A stretch of 64,000 nucleotides of DNA from Timema cristinae. Taxonomy: Eukaryota > Arthropoda > Insecta > Phasmatodea > Timematidae. The notes below the pieces were generated by a model. It saw nothing but the letters and a program-made list of their open reading frames with translations. It made no database searches and was not told where the DNA came from. This document shows, piece after piece, positions 9,949-18,939 of this stretch. Each line of letters begins with the position of its first letter. The stretch's first letter is position 1. The translations under genes and the position numbers were made by a program. The stretch lies in contig JBCFYV010000100.1 in assembly GCA_039000515.1 (NCBI GenBank), forward strand, positions 20,002,471-20,066,470, written 5' to 3'.

Positions 9949-11640
9949 ATATGAATATGCAGCAGGGGTGGCTGGAGAGTCTCTGGTCTCAGTCGTATAG
10001 CGAGGGGACCAGCAACAACAGACATGGCGCGCTCAAAAAGTGTCCACCATCGCAAGAGAATATCCAGCGAGTGTATAGGGAAGCAGACCTAACGCCCCCA
10101 GACCTGGACTACTACAACGACTGGGCATGGCTAGTTGATCAAGACCTGGAACAGCTTGAGAGACTGGAGGACGAACTCCCGGACATAGAATGGTGGGAAT
10201 CCATCATGACCGGCGAAGATTACCAGACCGACGCAGTGGAGGCCGCAAGCACATGTGGACTCTTGGATATCGTCCTGGGATCCCCATCCCAACATTGGCG
10301 GAGCTAGATACAATGTGTGCTTCACACATACCAGCCCAGGCCACAGAACATGACTCACTAGCTACACTGATTAGAGACCTCGGGATCGATATCATCGATG
10401 AGGAAGAAGAGAAACCGGAACCAACACAACGAGCCACCCATCCTCCGGGACCGAGGGACTCAGCCCCTGAGGACATAATGGACGACGGGGAAGATCCGGA
10501 AAAGGGAACGGGCTCTCCCTTTCCGTCCTTTGGCAAAGCCCTGGACCAGTTACTACTAGAGGAAGAACTACCAGTGATGGAACAGGACAAATGCGTCTAC
10601 CAGTCGGTGGCCGTTCCGGCCCTCAAAGCAATATGCTGGAACAATAAGGTTAGATTTAAAATCTGCCGGGACGGCGCCGTACTTCCGCGACCAACAAAAG
10701 CTCCTCACCACTTCGCACGAACCAAGTCAACACCTGAAATGGACCGTGTCGTGAAGGACTGGCTGGACACAGGTCTACTGGAGGAGAATCCTGGAGTCAC
10801 GGACGCCTTCTCTCTCTGGGCGATACCAAAGAGTAACGGATCCCTGAGGATCATACAAGATTACAGCCCCTGGACGGAGTTCATCCGGACACCGACCTTC
10901 AGTTTGCAGACAGCAGGCGCGGTCCTGTACGACATCTCAAGAAATGCGTGGCTCTGGAAGATCGATTTACGATCGGGATTCTTCCAAATCCCCGTATCGC
11001 AGGATTCGCAACGCTACACCGGGGTATATTACCATGGAAAAAAGTATTCCACGACTAGACTCCCGATGGGACACGCATTAGCTCCAGCCCTGATGCAGAA
11101 GATCACGACAGAAGCGATTCAGGCAATCCAAGAGGTAGCCCAGGAGGTTGCAGGAGTGGCATACCTGGACGACCTTTTATTTTACGGAAAGTCACCTGAT
11201 ATCCTGGAACATGTGCCTCCGCTACTAGAATCAATGGGCTTCACGCTCAACCAAGAGAAATCCTCGACCAAAGTCAGCCAACGGCTAGTATATCTGGGAC
11301 TGGTAATAGACTCAACAACGCAGACCCTGACTATGACCAGAGCCAGGGTTCTGCTTAAGCATCTCCCACACACCGATAGCAAAGGAAGAGATAGAATCAC
11401 GGGGTACTTCTCTTGGTTGGGCTTCAACTTGAGATGGCCACAGTACACCACGGCACGAATATACCGAGGTCTACCAGCATACGCAAGAAAACTGCTAGGA
11501 TTCCCGCGAAGGGTCACCTGCAGATGGCAGAGACCAACCAAACTACCCGTGGACGTTTACTCCGATGCAACACCGTGGTCGACTGCAAGTGTGGCACCAT
11601 ACAGGAACGAGTTCTTAAGCACTTTACCTCATCTGCCTGC
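9949..11640 (+). mobile_element. Reverse transcriptase/RNase H retroelement fragment
   Basis: This block is clearly GC-richer than the AT-rich DNA on both sides and carries two overlapping open frames, described separately. The left edge abuts a SINE tail. The right edge fades into AT-rich sequence soon after the first RNase H motif, so the 3' part is missing. I see no long terminal repeats, integrase or protease. The layout and the motif style are closer to hepadnavirus-like or DIRS/VIPER-like retroelements than to ordinary LTR elements. I recall that hepadnavirus-related elements have been reported in insect genomes, but I cannot compare sequences here. Confidence 0.75.
9951..10307 (+). CDS. 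Acidic N-terminal open frame of the retroelement
   Basis: This 118-codon frame starts at ATG 9951 and has no recognised domain. It is rich in Asp, Glu and Trp (for example the DWAWLVDQDLEQLERLEDEL stretch), with no signal peptide, Cys knuckle or membrane segment. It ends inside the following frame, from which it differs by a -1 shift, with an overlap of 118 bases. The acidic character continues in the second frame just after the overlap. I therefore think the two were one polyprotein, interrupted either by an indel around 10265-10290 or by programmed frameshifting. No classic X XXY YYZ slippery heptamer is obvious in the overlap. A separate gag-like or accessory protein is the other possibility. 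Confidence 0.5.
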   Translation: MNMQQGWLESLWSQSYSEGTSNNRHGALKKCPPSQENIQRVYREADLTPPDLDYYNDWAWLVDQDLEQLERLEDELPDIEWWESIMTGEDYQTDAVEAASTCGLLDIVLGSPSQHWRS

Positions 11641-11719
11641 CTTAAATAGTGTTGTATATCAGTCAAGAGTTCATATCCTTACAAAATTGCTCACCTTGCG
11701 TTTTTATAACATAATATAA
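10190..11719 (+). CDS. Reverse transcriptase with start of RNase H, 3'-truncated
   Basis: This 509-codon frame polymerises DNA on an RNA template in a retroelement. Residues 40-130 are an acidic, low-complexity linker. The RT core follows: motif A KIDLRSGFFQI (257-267, catalytic D259), motif B LPMGHALAPA (291-300), motif C YLDD (325-328, catalytic pair D327/D328), the FTLNQEKS primer-grip neighbourhood (351-358) and YLGLVID (368-374). A connection segment leads to an RNase H-like first motif, DVYSDATP (455-462, D459). The remaining RNase H acidic residues are missing, and the last 30 or so codons read into AT-rich flanking DNA. The ATG at 10190 lies in the overlap and may not be the true start. 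The methionine at motif B position 3 and the DATP RNase H motif argue against a standard Gypsy element. Hepadnavirus-like, DIRS-like and VIPER-like clades are the alternatives. The copy is probably inactive. Confidence 0.8.
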   Translation: MVGIHHDRRRLPDRRSGGRKHMWTLGYRPGIPIPTLAELDTMCASHIPAQATEHDSLATLIRDLGIDIIDEEEEKPEPTQRATHPPGPRDSAPEDIMDDGEDPEKGTGSPFPSFGKALDQLLLEEELPVMEQDKCVYQSVAVPALKAICWNNKVRFKICRDGAVLPRPTKAPHHFARTKSTPEMDRVVKDWLDTGLLEENPGVTDAFSLWAIPKSNGSLRIIQDYSPWTEFIRTPTFSLQTAGAVLYDISRNAWLWKIDLRSGFFQIPVSQDSQRYTGVYYHGKKYSTTRLPMGHALAPALMQKITTEAIQAIQEVAQEVAGVAYLDDLLFYGKSPDILEHVPPLLESMGFTLNQEKSSTKVSQRLVYLGLVIDSTTQTLTMTRARVLLKHLPHTDSKGRDRITGYFSWLGFNLRWPQYTTARIYRGLPAYARKLLGFPRRVTCRWQRPTKLPVDVYSDATPWSTASVAPYRNEFLSTLPHLPALNSVVYQSRVHILTKLLTLRFYNII

Positions 11720-12408
11720 TGCATATCTTATAACAATATACTGTAATAATTGATTCTATATGTTTTCCATCATGAATTCAAGCAGTTTATTATTTTGAGG
11801 TAGGCCTGTCAGTTTCGGATTCAATTTTAGGTTTATGCTACTAGATTATACTATTGTATTCTCGATAGTTTATAACAAGGAAAAAAGTAATGGAATTCGG
11901 GAAGTTGGATTGTGTGAAAGTCTTGTGATAAAAAAAATCCAGGAATAACCTAAAACTTAGTTCTTAATTTATTGTACTATCCCAATTTGTAAACCCTATG
12001 TTGTTTCGAAAATTAAGTATGAGTCTGCAGTTTTTATATTTTATTTGCATTTTATGTTTAAATCCGGGAATTCTCTTTATTTTAAAATGTTATTTTTAGT
12101 TATTCATTTGCATTTTAGAATATTTAAACCATTCAGACAGTTTGAAAGTCAGTACATTTATTTTATTTTAAATGTGATTATTGGGTGCGTTGGACGATGA
12201 AACACAATGGAAAGGTCTGATCTAGAGTTTTCGTTCTAAAAGAAATACTCCTTTTTCTTAGTACGTAGCGGTTGAATTGTTCATCCAACCAGAAAGCCAG
12301 TTTTCAAACTACTCTCATATGATAGGTTTAGATTGTCAGTCCACCCTGGTGCAATCGACGATGTCATCAAAATTTGAAAAAGATGCGAGGAAGAAACGAA
12401 CTCTCACT
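11720..12408. other. AT-rich DNA with no recognised feature
   Basis: I see no open frame of note, repeat structure or RNA gene between the retroelement and the Harbinger element. Confidence 0.45.
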
Positions 12409-12412
12409 GTTA

Positions 12413-13136
12413 AGGCCGCATTACACGTAACAGCTTGCAGCGCTGCTTTCTGACGTCGTTTTGCAGCGCTGCAAGATGATCATTTAATATACCTAAGTGA
12501 TCGGTGCGCGTATCAGAAAGCTGGCAGCGCAAATATTAAACGAATTTGATATTTTCAGATCGGATGACTGCTTTCTGAACCGTGTAATCGCTTTCTGCGC
12601 TTCCAACTTGTCGAATGTTGTACTGCGCACGCATGCGCCTGGTCGAGATAAGGTAGTACCAAACCAGAGGATATATTTTCTCAACATTTTCGTTCATGTG
12701 GACCACGTTCACTGTGTTTATATTAGACTATAGACTAAATATGCTTGTAGGTGTCTTCATTCATACGTTTAAGTAGTTTCGGAAGTCATCAGCATCTAAT
12801 TCAGGTACAATCGTGACAGTATGTGACACATTGTTCCGTTTTATCACTAAATTTCGACTCCACACACGTTTGTTTCTGCGTTTTACAACACTACGAGATT
12901 TCAAACTTTGGTAGTACTCGTACAATATAAGCAGCTCTTCGTCTTCTTGTTGTTGACGAGACATATTGGCAAAACCAAGTGCGGACGATAAAATAACTCC
13001 CTCTCCACTGAGTGGAAAGATGATCATTCGTCGGAATTCAGCTTGTGTGTAATAGGTAACCCAGATTTGTCAGCTCGCAGCGCTGCAGAACGATATCAGA
13101 AAGCAGCGCTGCAACCTGCTACGTGTAATGCGGCCT
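12413..13136 (-). mobile_element. PIF/Harbinger deletion derivative with intact TIRs and TTA duplications
   Basis: The left end AGGCCGCATTACACGTA and the right end TACGTGTAATGCGGCCT are perfect inverses. The TIR match continues for about 60 bp, including repeated GCAGCGCTGC words. TTA flanks both ends (12410-12412 and 13137-13139), the 3-bp duplication expected for PIF/Harbinger. The 724-bp body holds only the N-terminal part of a transposase (minus strand, 12761-12964), so it is an internal-deletion derivative that would need a full-length element for mobility. Confidence 0.9.
12761..12964 (-). pseudogene. Harbinger transposase N-terminal fragment
   Basis: Starting at the ATG at 12964 this reads 67 residues before a stop. 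The segment with KRRNKRVWSR (residues 28-37), the following RNN and the VPELDADDFRNYL near the end match the usual N-terminus of HARBI1-like nucleases: an aromatic/basic W-R motif, then an EL-x-x-D-x-x-x-F/Y-x-x-Y/F pattern. The DDE catalytic domain and the partner Myb/SANT gene are absent. The open frame extends 21 codons upstream of this ATG without adding a recognisable motif. Confidence 0.75.
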
Positions 13137-13139
13137 TTA

Positions 13140-14530
13140 AACAAGAAAGAGACGCTTAGTGACCGGGGTGGTGACAAGACGTATGTTGCTTGTCGTCACA
13201 TATTTAACTATGATATAGTGTACGGTCACTAGCTAGAGACGGGTTGTTTGTACAAGCTGAGGTTGTCAATTATTATAGTAATACATATAAAAAATTATGT
13301 ACCAACAATAAATTAATATAAAAGTGATCAACGTATATTTATTGTATAAATGGGAATTTCCTTGTATGATAATCGAGTCGATAAGAGAAGCTGAGCTAGC
13401 CATGGATAGATATCAATATTATAAGTCGTCTTTACGTAGATTTATGTAATTGTCTCCCAATTGAGGGGAATTAAATCATCATAGGTGGAAGAGGAGGAAT
13501 TCTTCAATTGGTTACCGATTTTTACATTTGGAGCCTAACAGTAGGGGCTTTCAGCATATAAGCCTCGTTATATTTTTCTGATATTATTGTGCTAATTTCT
13601 TCTCATACTTTTGAATGTTAACAAATATGTATATATAATCGGATATATTGGAGAAAATAAAATTAGAAAACTCACTACTAAATAATCAATGATTTAAAAT
13701 AAACATGGGTAGTTTTTATGCTTTGTTGTCCTAAAAGAAAAATGTATGCTGTTAGGTGGAATGACTATTTTGGGGTTTCAATGTCACTCACTGGTGAAGC
13801 GTTATTCTACTGCAGAGCATAGTCGAATTAATTTTCTTTAACCTATTGTAGCAGGATAATACAACATCTTCATGGGAGGAGAAGACCAATTCGATTCAAA
13901 TATTTCCATAGAATAGTAATGAAAGGTAAAAAATGGTGCCACTCCATCCTACTTTTGACTACTAAATGTGTGATAAACTGATAATACATATCATTTTATG
14001 GTAAAAATTGGAAATACTAGCACGTACATATTACCCTCCAAATTATTTTCCAGGGAAAATTAGATACGCCTATTTGTTAGTAATATATTGTACTAAAATA
14101 TTAATTCTAATCAAAACCATTAAAACAAATTACGATCAAATCTGGTTGTTTTTCTCTTTTCACCCTTAAGTAAATTACTCTTAAACTTTAAAAGAAAACG
14201 TTATGTGACCTTATGAAACCCCAAACGAGATGTATTTCGATTAATTAAAATAAAAATTAATTTAAAAGCGTAGATTTTTCATATTAATTAATCAATCTCA
14301 TCAATCTATGTAATTTTACGCACTATTACATTTTGGCAAAAGTTTGTAAAAATTTACTGTACAACAGTAAAATCGATGTTAAGTCATGAGGAATCCGTGA
14401 AGGGACATGCGATACAAACTTCCAGTGTTAAAAAAAAGGTTTCCCACCCCTGGTTTAAACATTCACTCCAATACAGAGATGTGTAGTCAGCATAATGTAT
14501 TGAGAGGGGAAAGAGAAATGAAACGACCTT
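13140..14530. other. AT-rich intergenic DNA
   Basis: I see no gene, tandem array or transposon end in this stretch. Confidence 0.45.
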
Positions 14531-14535
14531 AAGAG

Positions 14536-15020
14536 TGCTACGTGAAGTTGGCAGCACCCAGAGATTTTTTTTTAAGTTTTCACAAAAACTATGGAAGCAC
14601 AAATTATGGGGATAGGATATTCTTGTGGCAAAAATTCGGCACTAAATATTGGCATAGGTTTCAGAATTTGTGCCGTTATGGGTGCTGCTACGTGATGTTG
14701 GAGGCCCCCAGAGTTTTTTGAAGTTTTCACAAAAACTATGGCGTCACAAATTATGGGGATAGGATATTCTTGTGGTAAAAATTCAGCACTAAAGATGGGC
14801 ATAGGTTTCAGAATTGGTGCCATTAGGTTTCAGAATTTGTGCCGTTATGGGTGCTGCCAGAAGCATCCACCGTTTTTACGTGTTTTGACGAAAACTATAT
14901 CGGCACAAATTATGGGGATAGGATATTCTTGTGGCACAAATTCAGCACTAAATATTGGCATAGGTTTCAGAATTTGTGCCGTTAGTGATGCTGCCAACTT
15001 CACGGACCTGGAATTCCCTT
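14536..15020 (-). repeat. Second copy of the satellite-bearing element, inverted
   Basis: Three tandem units of the 5336-5760 satellite lie in the opposite orientation. Read on the minus strand they start at AAGGGAATTCCAGGTCCGTG (near 15019), nearly the same boundary word as the copy at 5336. These units are much better preserved than the later units of the first copy. Confidence 0.8.
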
Positions 15021-15788
15021 AGGTCTGGGTTTCTCGCTGTTGCGTTACTTGCGTTTTTTTAGCTGTACATGTCCCAGGGTGATAAAAAAAAAGCTCGTGT
15101 GACCTCTTGATCAGAGATCGGCTATCTCTTTTTTAGGCCCCAATCGACTTATATATGAAATTATCAAAGCTCCCGAAATTATCCATCGTGCTCCATTCAA
15201 CTTTCTCATTTTTTCTTTGTTTGATGTCAATGCATCTTTTATGTAGGCCTATTCTCTAAAATCCACCTTTCTCAAATGTTTATCCTTCTAGAAGAAATAA
15301 GGAGAATAAATAAAATGTACATTTTCATTACTTAATTGTCTTATATCATAGCCGATTATGAGCGATCCAGGTTACTTTGATTACACTCAAATATTATTTA
15401 AAATTACTATATACAGTTGCGAGCTTCAAAGACCGACTTTAAATGACTATTTAATTTTCTTACGTAATCGACTTAAATTGCTGGGAAATAGACCCGACCC
15501 TTGCTTTAGAGCAGGATGACAAACTTTTTTTCTTGTACGCGGGCCACATAATATATTTTTTAAATGTTTATGGGTCAGAGAAAGAAAAAAAAAATCAGTT
15601 CTATAAATGAATGAATAACATTTATTTTTATATTTTTATATGATATGATTCAGAACGAGAGAGAAATTTAAACATTACAAAGAAAGGTAAAAGGACACAC
15701 AGATTTTCGAGAGAAAAAAACTCATATTTGCTCTGTAATAGCAATTAGAGATTTCAATCGTAGCTAACAAATCAAAGTTTTTCACTTT

Positions 15789-16450
15789 CTACAAAACTAA
15801 GACACATGATGGAACTGCTTCTTTAATTTCAAAATATTGCTTAACTGAGGTCTCAATCTTGAGGTGCCAATTATTAGAATATACTTCATATAGCTCATCA
15901 GATAAATTTGCTCTTTAGTTGGACTCAACAACATACTTCGTTTTTTAGAATGTTTATTCACACGGGTATGTTGTACCAAAAACTGACACAAATCCACAAG
16001 AAAATAGTTTCAAATTCGGGAACTGCTCAGGCTGCAAAGATTTATAAAATTGGATTAAATTCCCTTTTTTTATTACTTGTCTTTCAGAATATTATCTGAT
16101 TATAGATAAATAATTTGCATTTGATAATGCAACAATGCAGTCAAATGGATTACGAAACAACTTTATTTCATCGGTTTTACATCGATCAGAAAATTATCCC
16201 CCCGTTTATTTCCCCCAATCATAAATGAGTTCTAATGAAAATGAAGAAAGAAATTTATCTTCGCGTTCTTCATGAACAATTTTACAGCCTGGGAATCGAA
16301 CCAAGCAAGCTTCCACCTGCCTTTCAAGTAGCGTCAGTTTTGCCCTGAATGCCTTGATATGCATAAATAACAAATCAAATTTGTTTCAACTTGCCACTTC
16401 AGATTCAATGGATTCATGTGGCCAGTCATGTCTGAAAAAAAACATGCCAA
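15789..16450 (-). pseudogene. hAT transposase pseudogene fragments
   Basis: Read on the minus strand, 16440-16205 contains DMTGHMNPLNLKWQ and, after a frameshift, AFRAKLTLLERQVE. These match the order and spacing of the region seen in domesticated hAT proteins of the ZBED5/EPM2AIP1 type. A further segment with NLSDELYEVYSNN ends in a stop at 15789-15791 and probably represents the C-terminus. At least one frameshift and internal loss of sequence make it non-functional. The N-terminal BED finger is not seen. This assignment rests on short motifs only. Confidence 0.5.
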
Positions 16451-16522
16451 TTTCCAAAGTCAGTCATTGTTTGATTAAAGAGATTCAGGTTGAGTCTTCT
16501 CTATGAGAAATGAATCAATTTA

Positions 16523-17169
16523 CACAGGGTGAGTTTTAACTTATTTTACAAAAGCTAGGAGCATATTTCTTATGAAAAACTAGGAAGAAAATTTATATAA
16601 GGATTTGCTCTGAAGTCATTACTCAGGGAGTACTTAAGACTAAACAACAATTTTATAACAATGAAACAAATGAGTAAAACAGTAACTGAAGAGAAGTATG
16701 AACTTTTATTACTCAGTATAAAGTAGCTAGCACTACAACCTCCCTTGTGCAAACATTCGTGTCTTATTATAGTACATGTTCAAACTGCCGGCCACCAACA
16801 TCCAAACAGCACTGACATCCGTAGCATGGACTGTAGTAACTCTCTTTTAAACATGCCTTGTGTGTTTTGGACAATGTTCCGCGCTGCGACAATTCGGGGC
16901 TGAAGGTCGGATTCGCGTTCAACGAGTGTACTGTACACGTCACTTTTGATGTGGCCCCACAGAAAAAAATCCAGGGGATTCAGGTCTGGCGAGCGTGCTG
17001 GCCATGGAACAGGAGGTCGTTGGTGGCTGCGTAGCAGAGGATTTCCAACTGCTCATTACTCCCTGAGTAATGATTTCAGAGCAAATCTCTATACATATTG
17101 TCTTCCTAGTTTTTTTTCATGAGGAATGTGCTCCTAGCTTTTGTAACATAAGTTAAAACTCACCCGGTA
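16523..17169 (-). mobile_element. Tc1/mariner-type deletion derivative with long TIRs
   Basis: Two inverted repeats of about 115 bp (16523-16640 and 17050-17169) share GGGTGAGTTTTAACTTA, ACAAAAGCTAGGAGCA and ATTACTCAGGGAGTA in the same order. TA flanks both ends. Between them lies the C-terminal end of a DDE transposase. Long TIRs are known in some Tc1/mariner subgroups. Most of the transposase has been deleted. Confidence 0.8.
16780..17022 (-). pseudogene. Tc1/mariner transposase C-terminal fragment
   Basis: Read on the minus strand this gives 80 residues ending at a TGA. It contains WPARSPDLNPLDFFLWG, the signature around the third catalytic acid of the DDE domain in Tc1/mariner transposases, then a basic helical tail. 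The first two catalytic acids and the DNA-binding domain are missing. The frame is open up to the right TIR, so the deletion joined the TIR directly to the end of the gene. Confidence 0.85.
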
Positions 17170-17171
17170 TA

Positions 17172-17920
17172 TAATAATTAGTCAACATAAATTAAGTATT
17201 TCAAAAATTATGTAGCATCTTTTGTAACTTTCCTTCCCTAGCCCTCTGCCAGGAGACTAGGGACTAGGCCCTACCTGTTGTTAGTATAGAAGGTGACACC
17301 AGCTGTCTCTTACACCGCAGTTTGAGTTATATAATTAATCATGACACCTGCGACTGAAAATGAGGGTTTGCAATTATGACCACTCTTTGGCTTAATGTCT
17401 GGGAGAAGCACGTGGCCAAACAGGAAGTGGGTATGTCCATTTACTGTGTGGTCAAGGATTAACGAAGGAGAACCATTGATTTGTGTATTGATAAAATATT
17501 GTGGCTGAACGGATGAAGCCCGCTGTCCGTAGTTTGGAGACTCCTGGTCTGGATATTAATAGGCCAACTAAAAAGTTTTTTCAAGAGCTATTAGATCATG
17601 CGTCAAGTAATGTGAGATGATAGCCTGTTCGTTACGTTTTGAGTCCACACACAGCATGAGCGACTCGGTGATATGTCGAGGTTCACATCGGGATGTATCA
17701 GTCCAGCAGTCCAGCACGTATTCCCATGAACAGTTGAGGCCTCCTACACGTAATTAAATATAATGACATCCACAACCCAACAGACGTAAACAGTTTACCA
17801 CACACAATTAGCAGGAAGTGTGGCAGGCCACCGAAATAATCAAGTCTCCTTCTTTACATTGATGTTCAACAGAGTTTTTGGTCTAGTCGCAAGGTTCGTA
17901 CATGCACTCTTTTGTTTAGG
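17172..17920. other. Transposon-flank DNA with no gene
   Basis: The first 380 bases probably belong to the hAT remnant. After 17550 I see no recognisable structure. Confidence 0.35.
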
Positions 17921-17971
17921 GCAGGGGTCGGCCATTGGTCGATCTTGCGGCAATTTTCAGTGTACCGCGTA

Positions 17972-18770
17972 GAGGGCTCGACACAGACTCCATATCCGTT
18001 GTCAGTACTCCGTGTTCCTGGTCCATAAGACATTCTACTCGTGATTAAAGAGTCAATATCCGTAACCACGTAGCCGTTTCAACCAATGAGATAGTATGAG
18101 ACTTCGTCCTATCAAAAAGTTCGAAAGAAAATCGTCTACAGCAAGGAGCAAGCGTCAGCTGATTATAATATAAGAATTAAAGAAACCAAAAACAACTTTG
18201 TTGAGAAAACTTCCAGTATTTATACTAAAATGTAGGTTAAGTACAATCACAAGCAATATATTTATAGCTCGATTTTAACTATCAAACTTAAAATAAATAG
18301 GTGTTTGCAATTGCCTGAAATACAAAAAAGGATGTACTAGTATTTTGGATGAAAAAAAACAAGAACTTTTAATATTTTTAATAACCTATAAAAGCAAAGC
18401 CAATATTTCAGAGAACTTGGTATTTCTCAGAAAAGATTTTTCCTATAAGCCACTTTTCCTGGGGTGTTTAGATTTTTAGAAAAATGTTTACGAAATAGCT
18501 CCACGTGTAGCCATCTTTTCATTTTGTATATGTTTCCATAACGACGGATTCTCTCACTGCCATTCGTTCTTTTATTTAAATGCGCATGCACATATTTACT
18601 CGGCTGTGATTGGTAGTCCGCATAAACTAGTCCGTTGAAAGTTAAAGTTGGGCAACTTCTACGGAGTACGGACTTACGAATAAGGATTCTGTGGCTAGAG
18701 CTATCTGATACTGTGGCATCGATTTCTTACGAACCACGTACCTACGGATACGGAGTCTTGTGTCGAGGCC
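17972..18770. mobile_element. Possible TIR element, about 800 bp
   Basis: GAGGGCTCGACACAGACTCC at 17972 and, inverted, GAGGCCTCGACACAAGACTC at 18770 match at all but a few positions and continue into a shared CCGTATCCG word. No transposase and no clear target duplication are visible. A foldback or other non-autonomous DNA transposon is the likely explanation. Confidence 0.5.
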
Positions 18771-18939
18771 TTTCAATCTTTGAGCCTTCTAAACTCGCCA
18801 TTCTATCAAGTAGCCTACTTTCATATACTCTTTGAGTGAACAAAATAAGATGTATCGGTCATAATCAGTTATGTTATAAGAAAAGAAAATAGTTTAAAAT
18901 GAAAATATGTTATCTATTCTGCTTTTTCTTCTTCTTCTA

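Larger units (their letters stand above)
15505..17550 (-). mobile_element. Decayed hAT transposon interrupted by a Tc1/mariner remnant
   Basis: The left end GAGCAGGATGACAAACTTTT followed by CGCGGGCC, and the right end read inverted (GACCAGGAGTCTCCAAACT followed by GCGGGC), form degenerate TIRs of the common hAT type. Between them are decayed transposase pieces on the minus strand. A 647-bp Tc1/mariner derivative (16523-17169) lies within it. Both ends are diverged and no 8-bp duplication is certain. Confidence 0.6.

Noticed and set aside
11413..11649. 78-codon frame within the retroelement
   Set aside because: It is a shadow of the RT/RNase H frame, which carries the recognisable motifs.
12493..12733. 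Overlapping short frames on both strands near the left end of the Harbinger element
   Set aside because: They cover subterminal repeat sequence and show no transposase motif.
16285..16305. B-box-like GGTTCGATTCCCAGG on the minus strand
   Set aside because: It lies within the decayed hAT transposase frame (CLVRFPGCK) and has no A box at the right distance, so it is a chance match.
17915..17960. hAT-like end (GGGCAGGGGTCGGCCATTGG)
   Set aside because: It resembles common hAT termini, but I found no partner end at a sensible distance, so I did not annotate it as an element.
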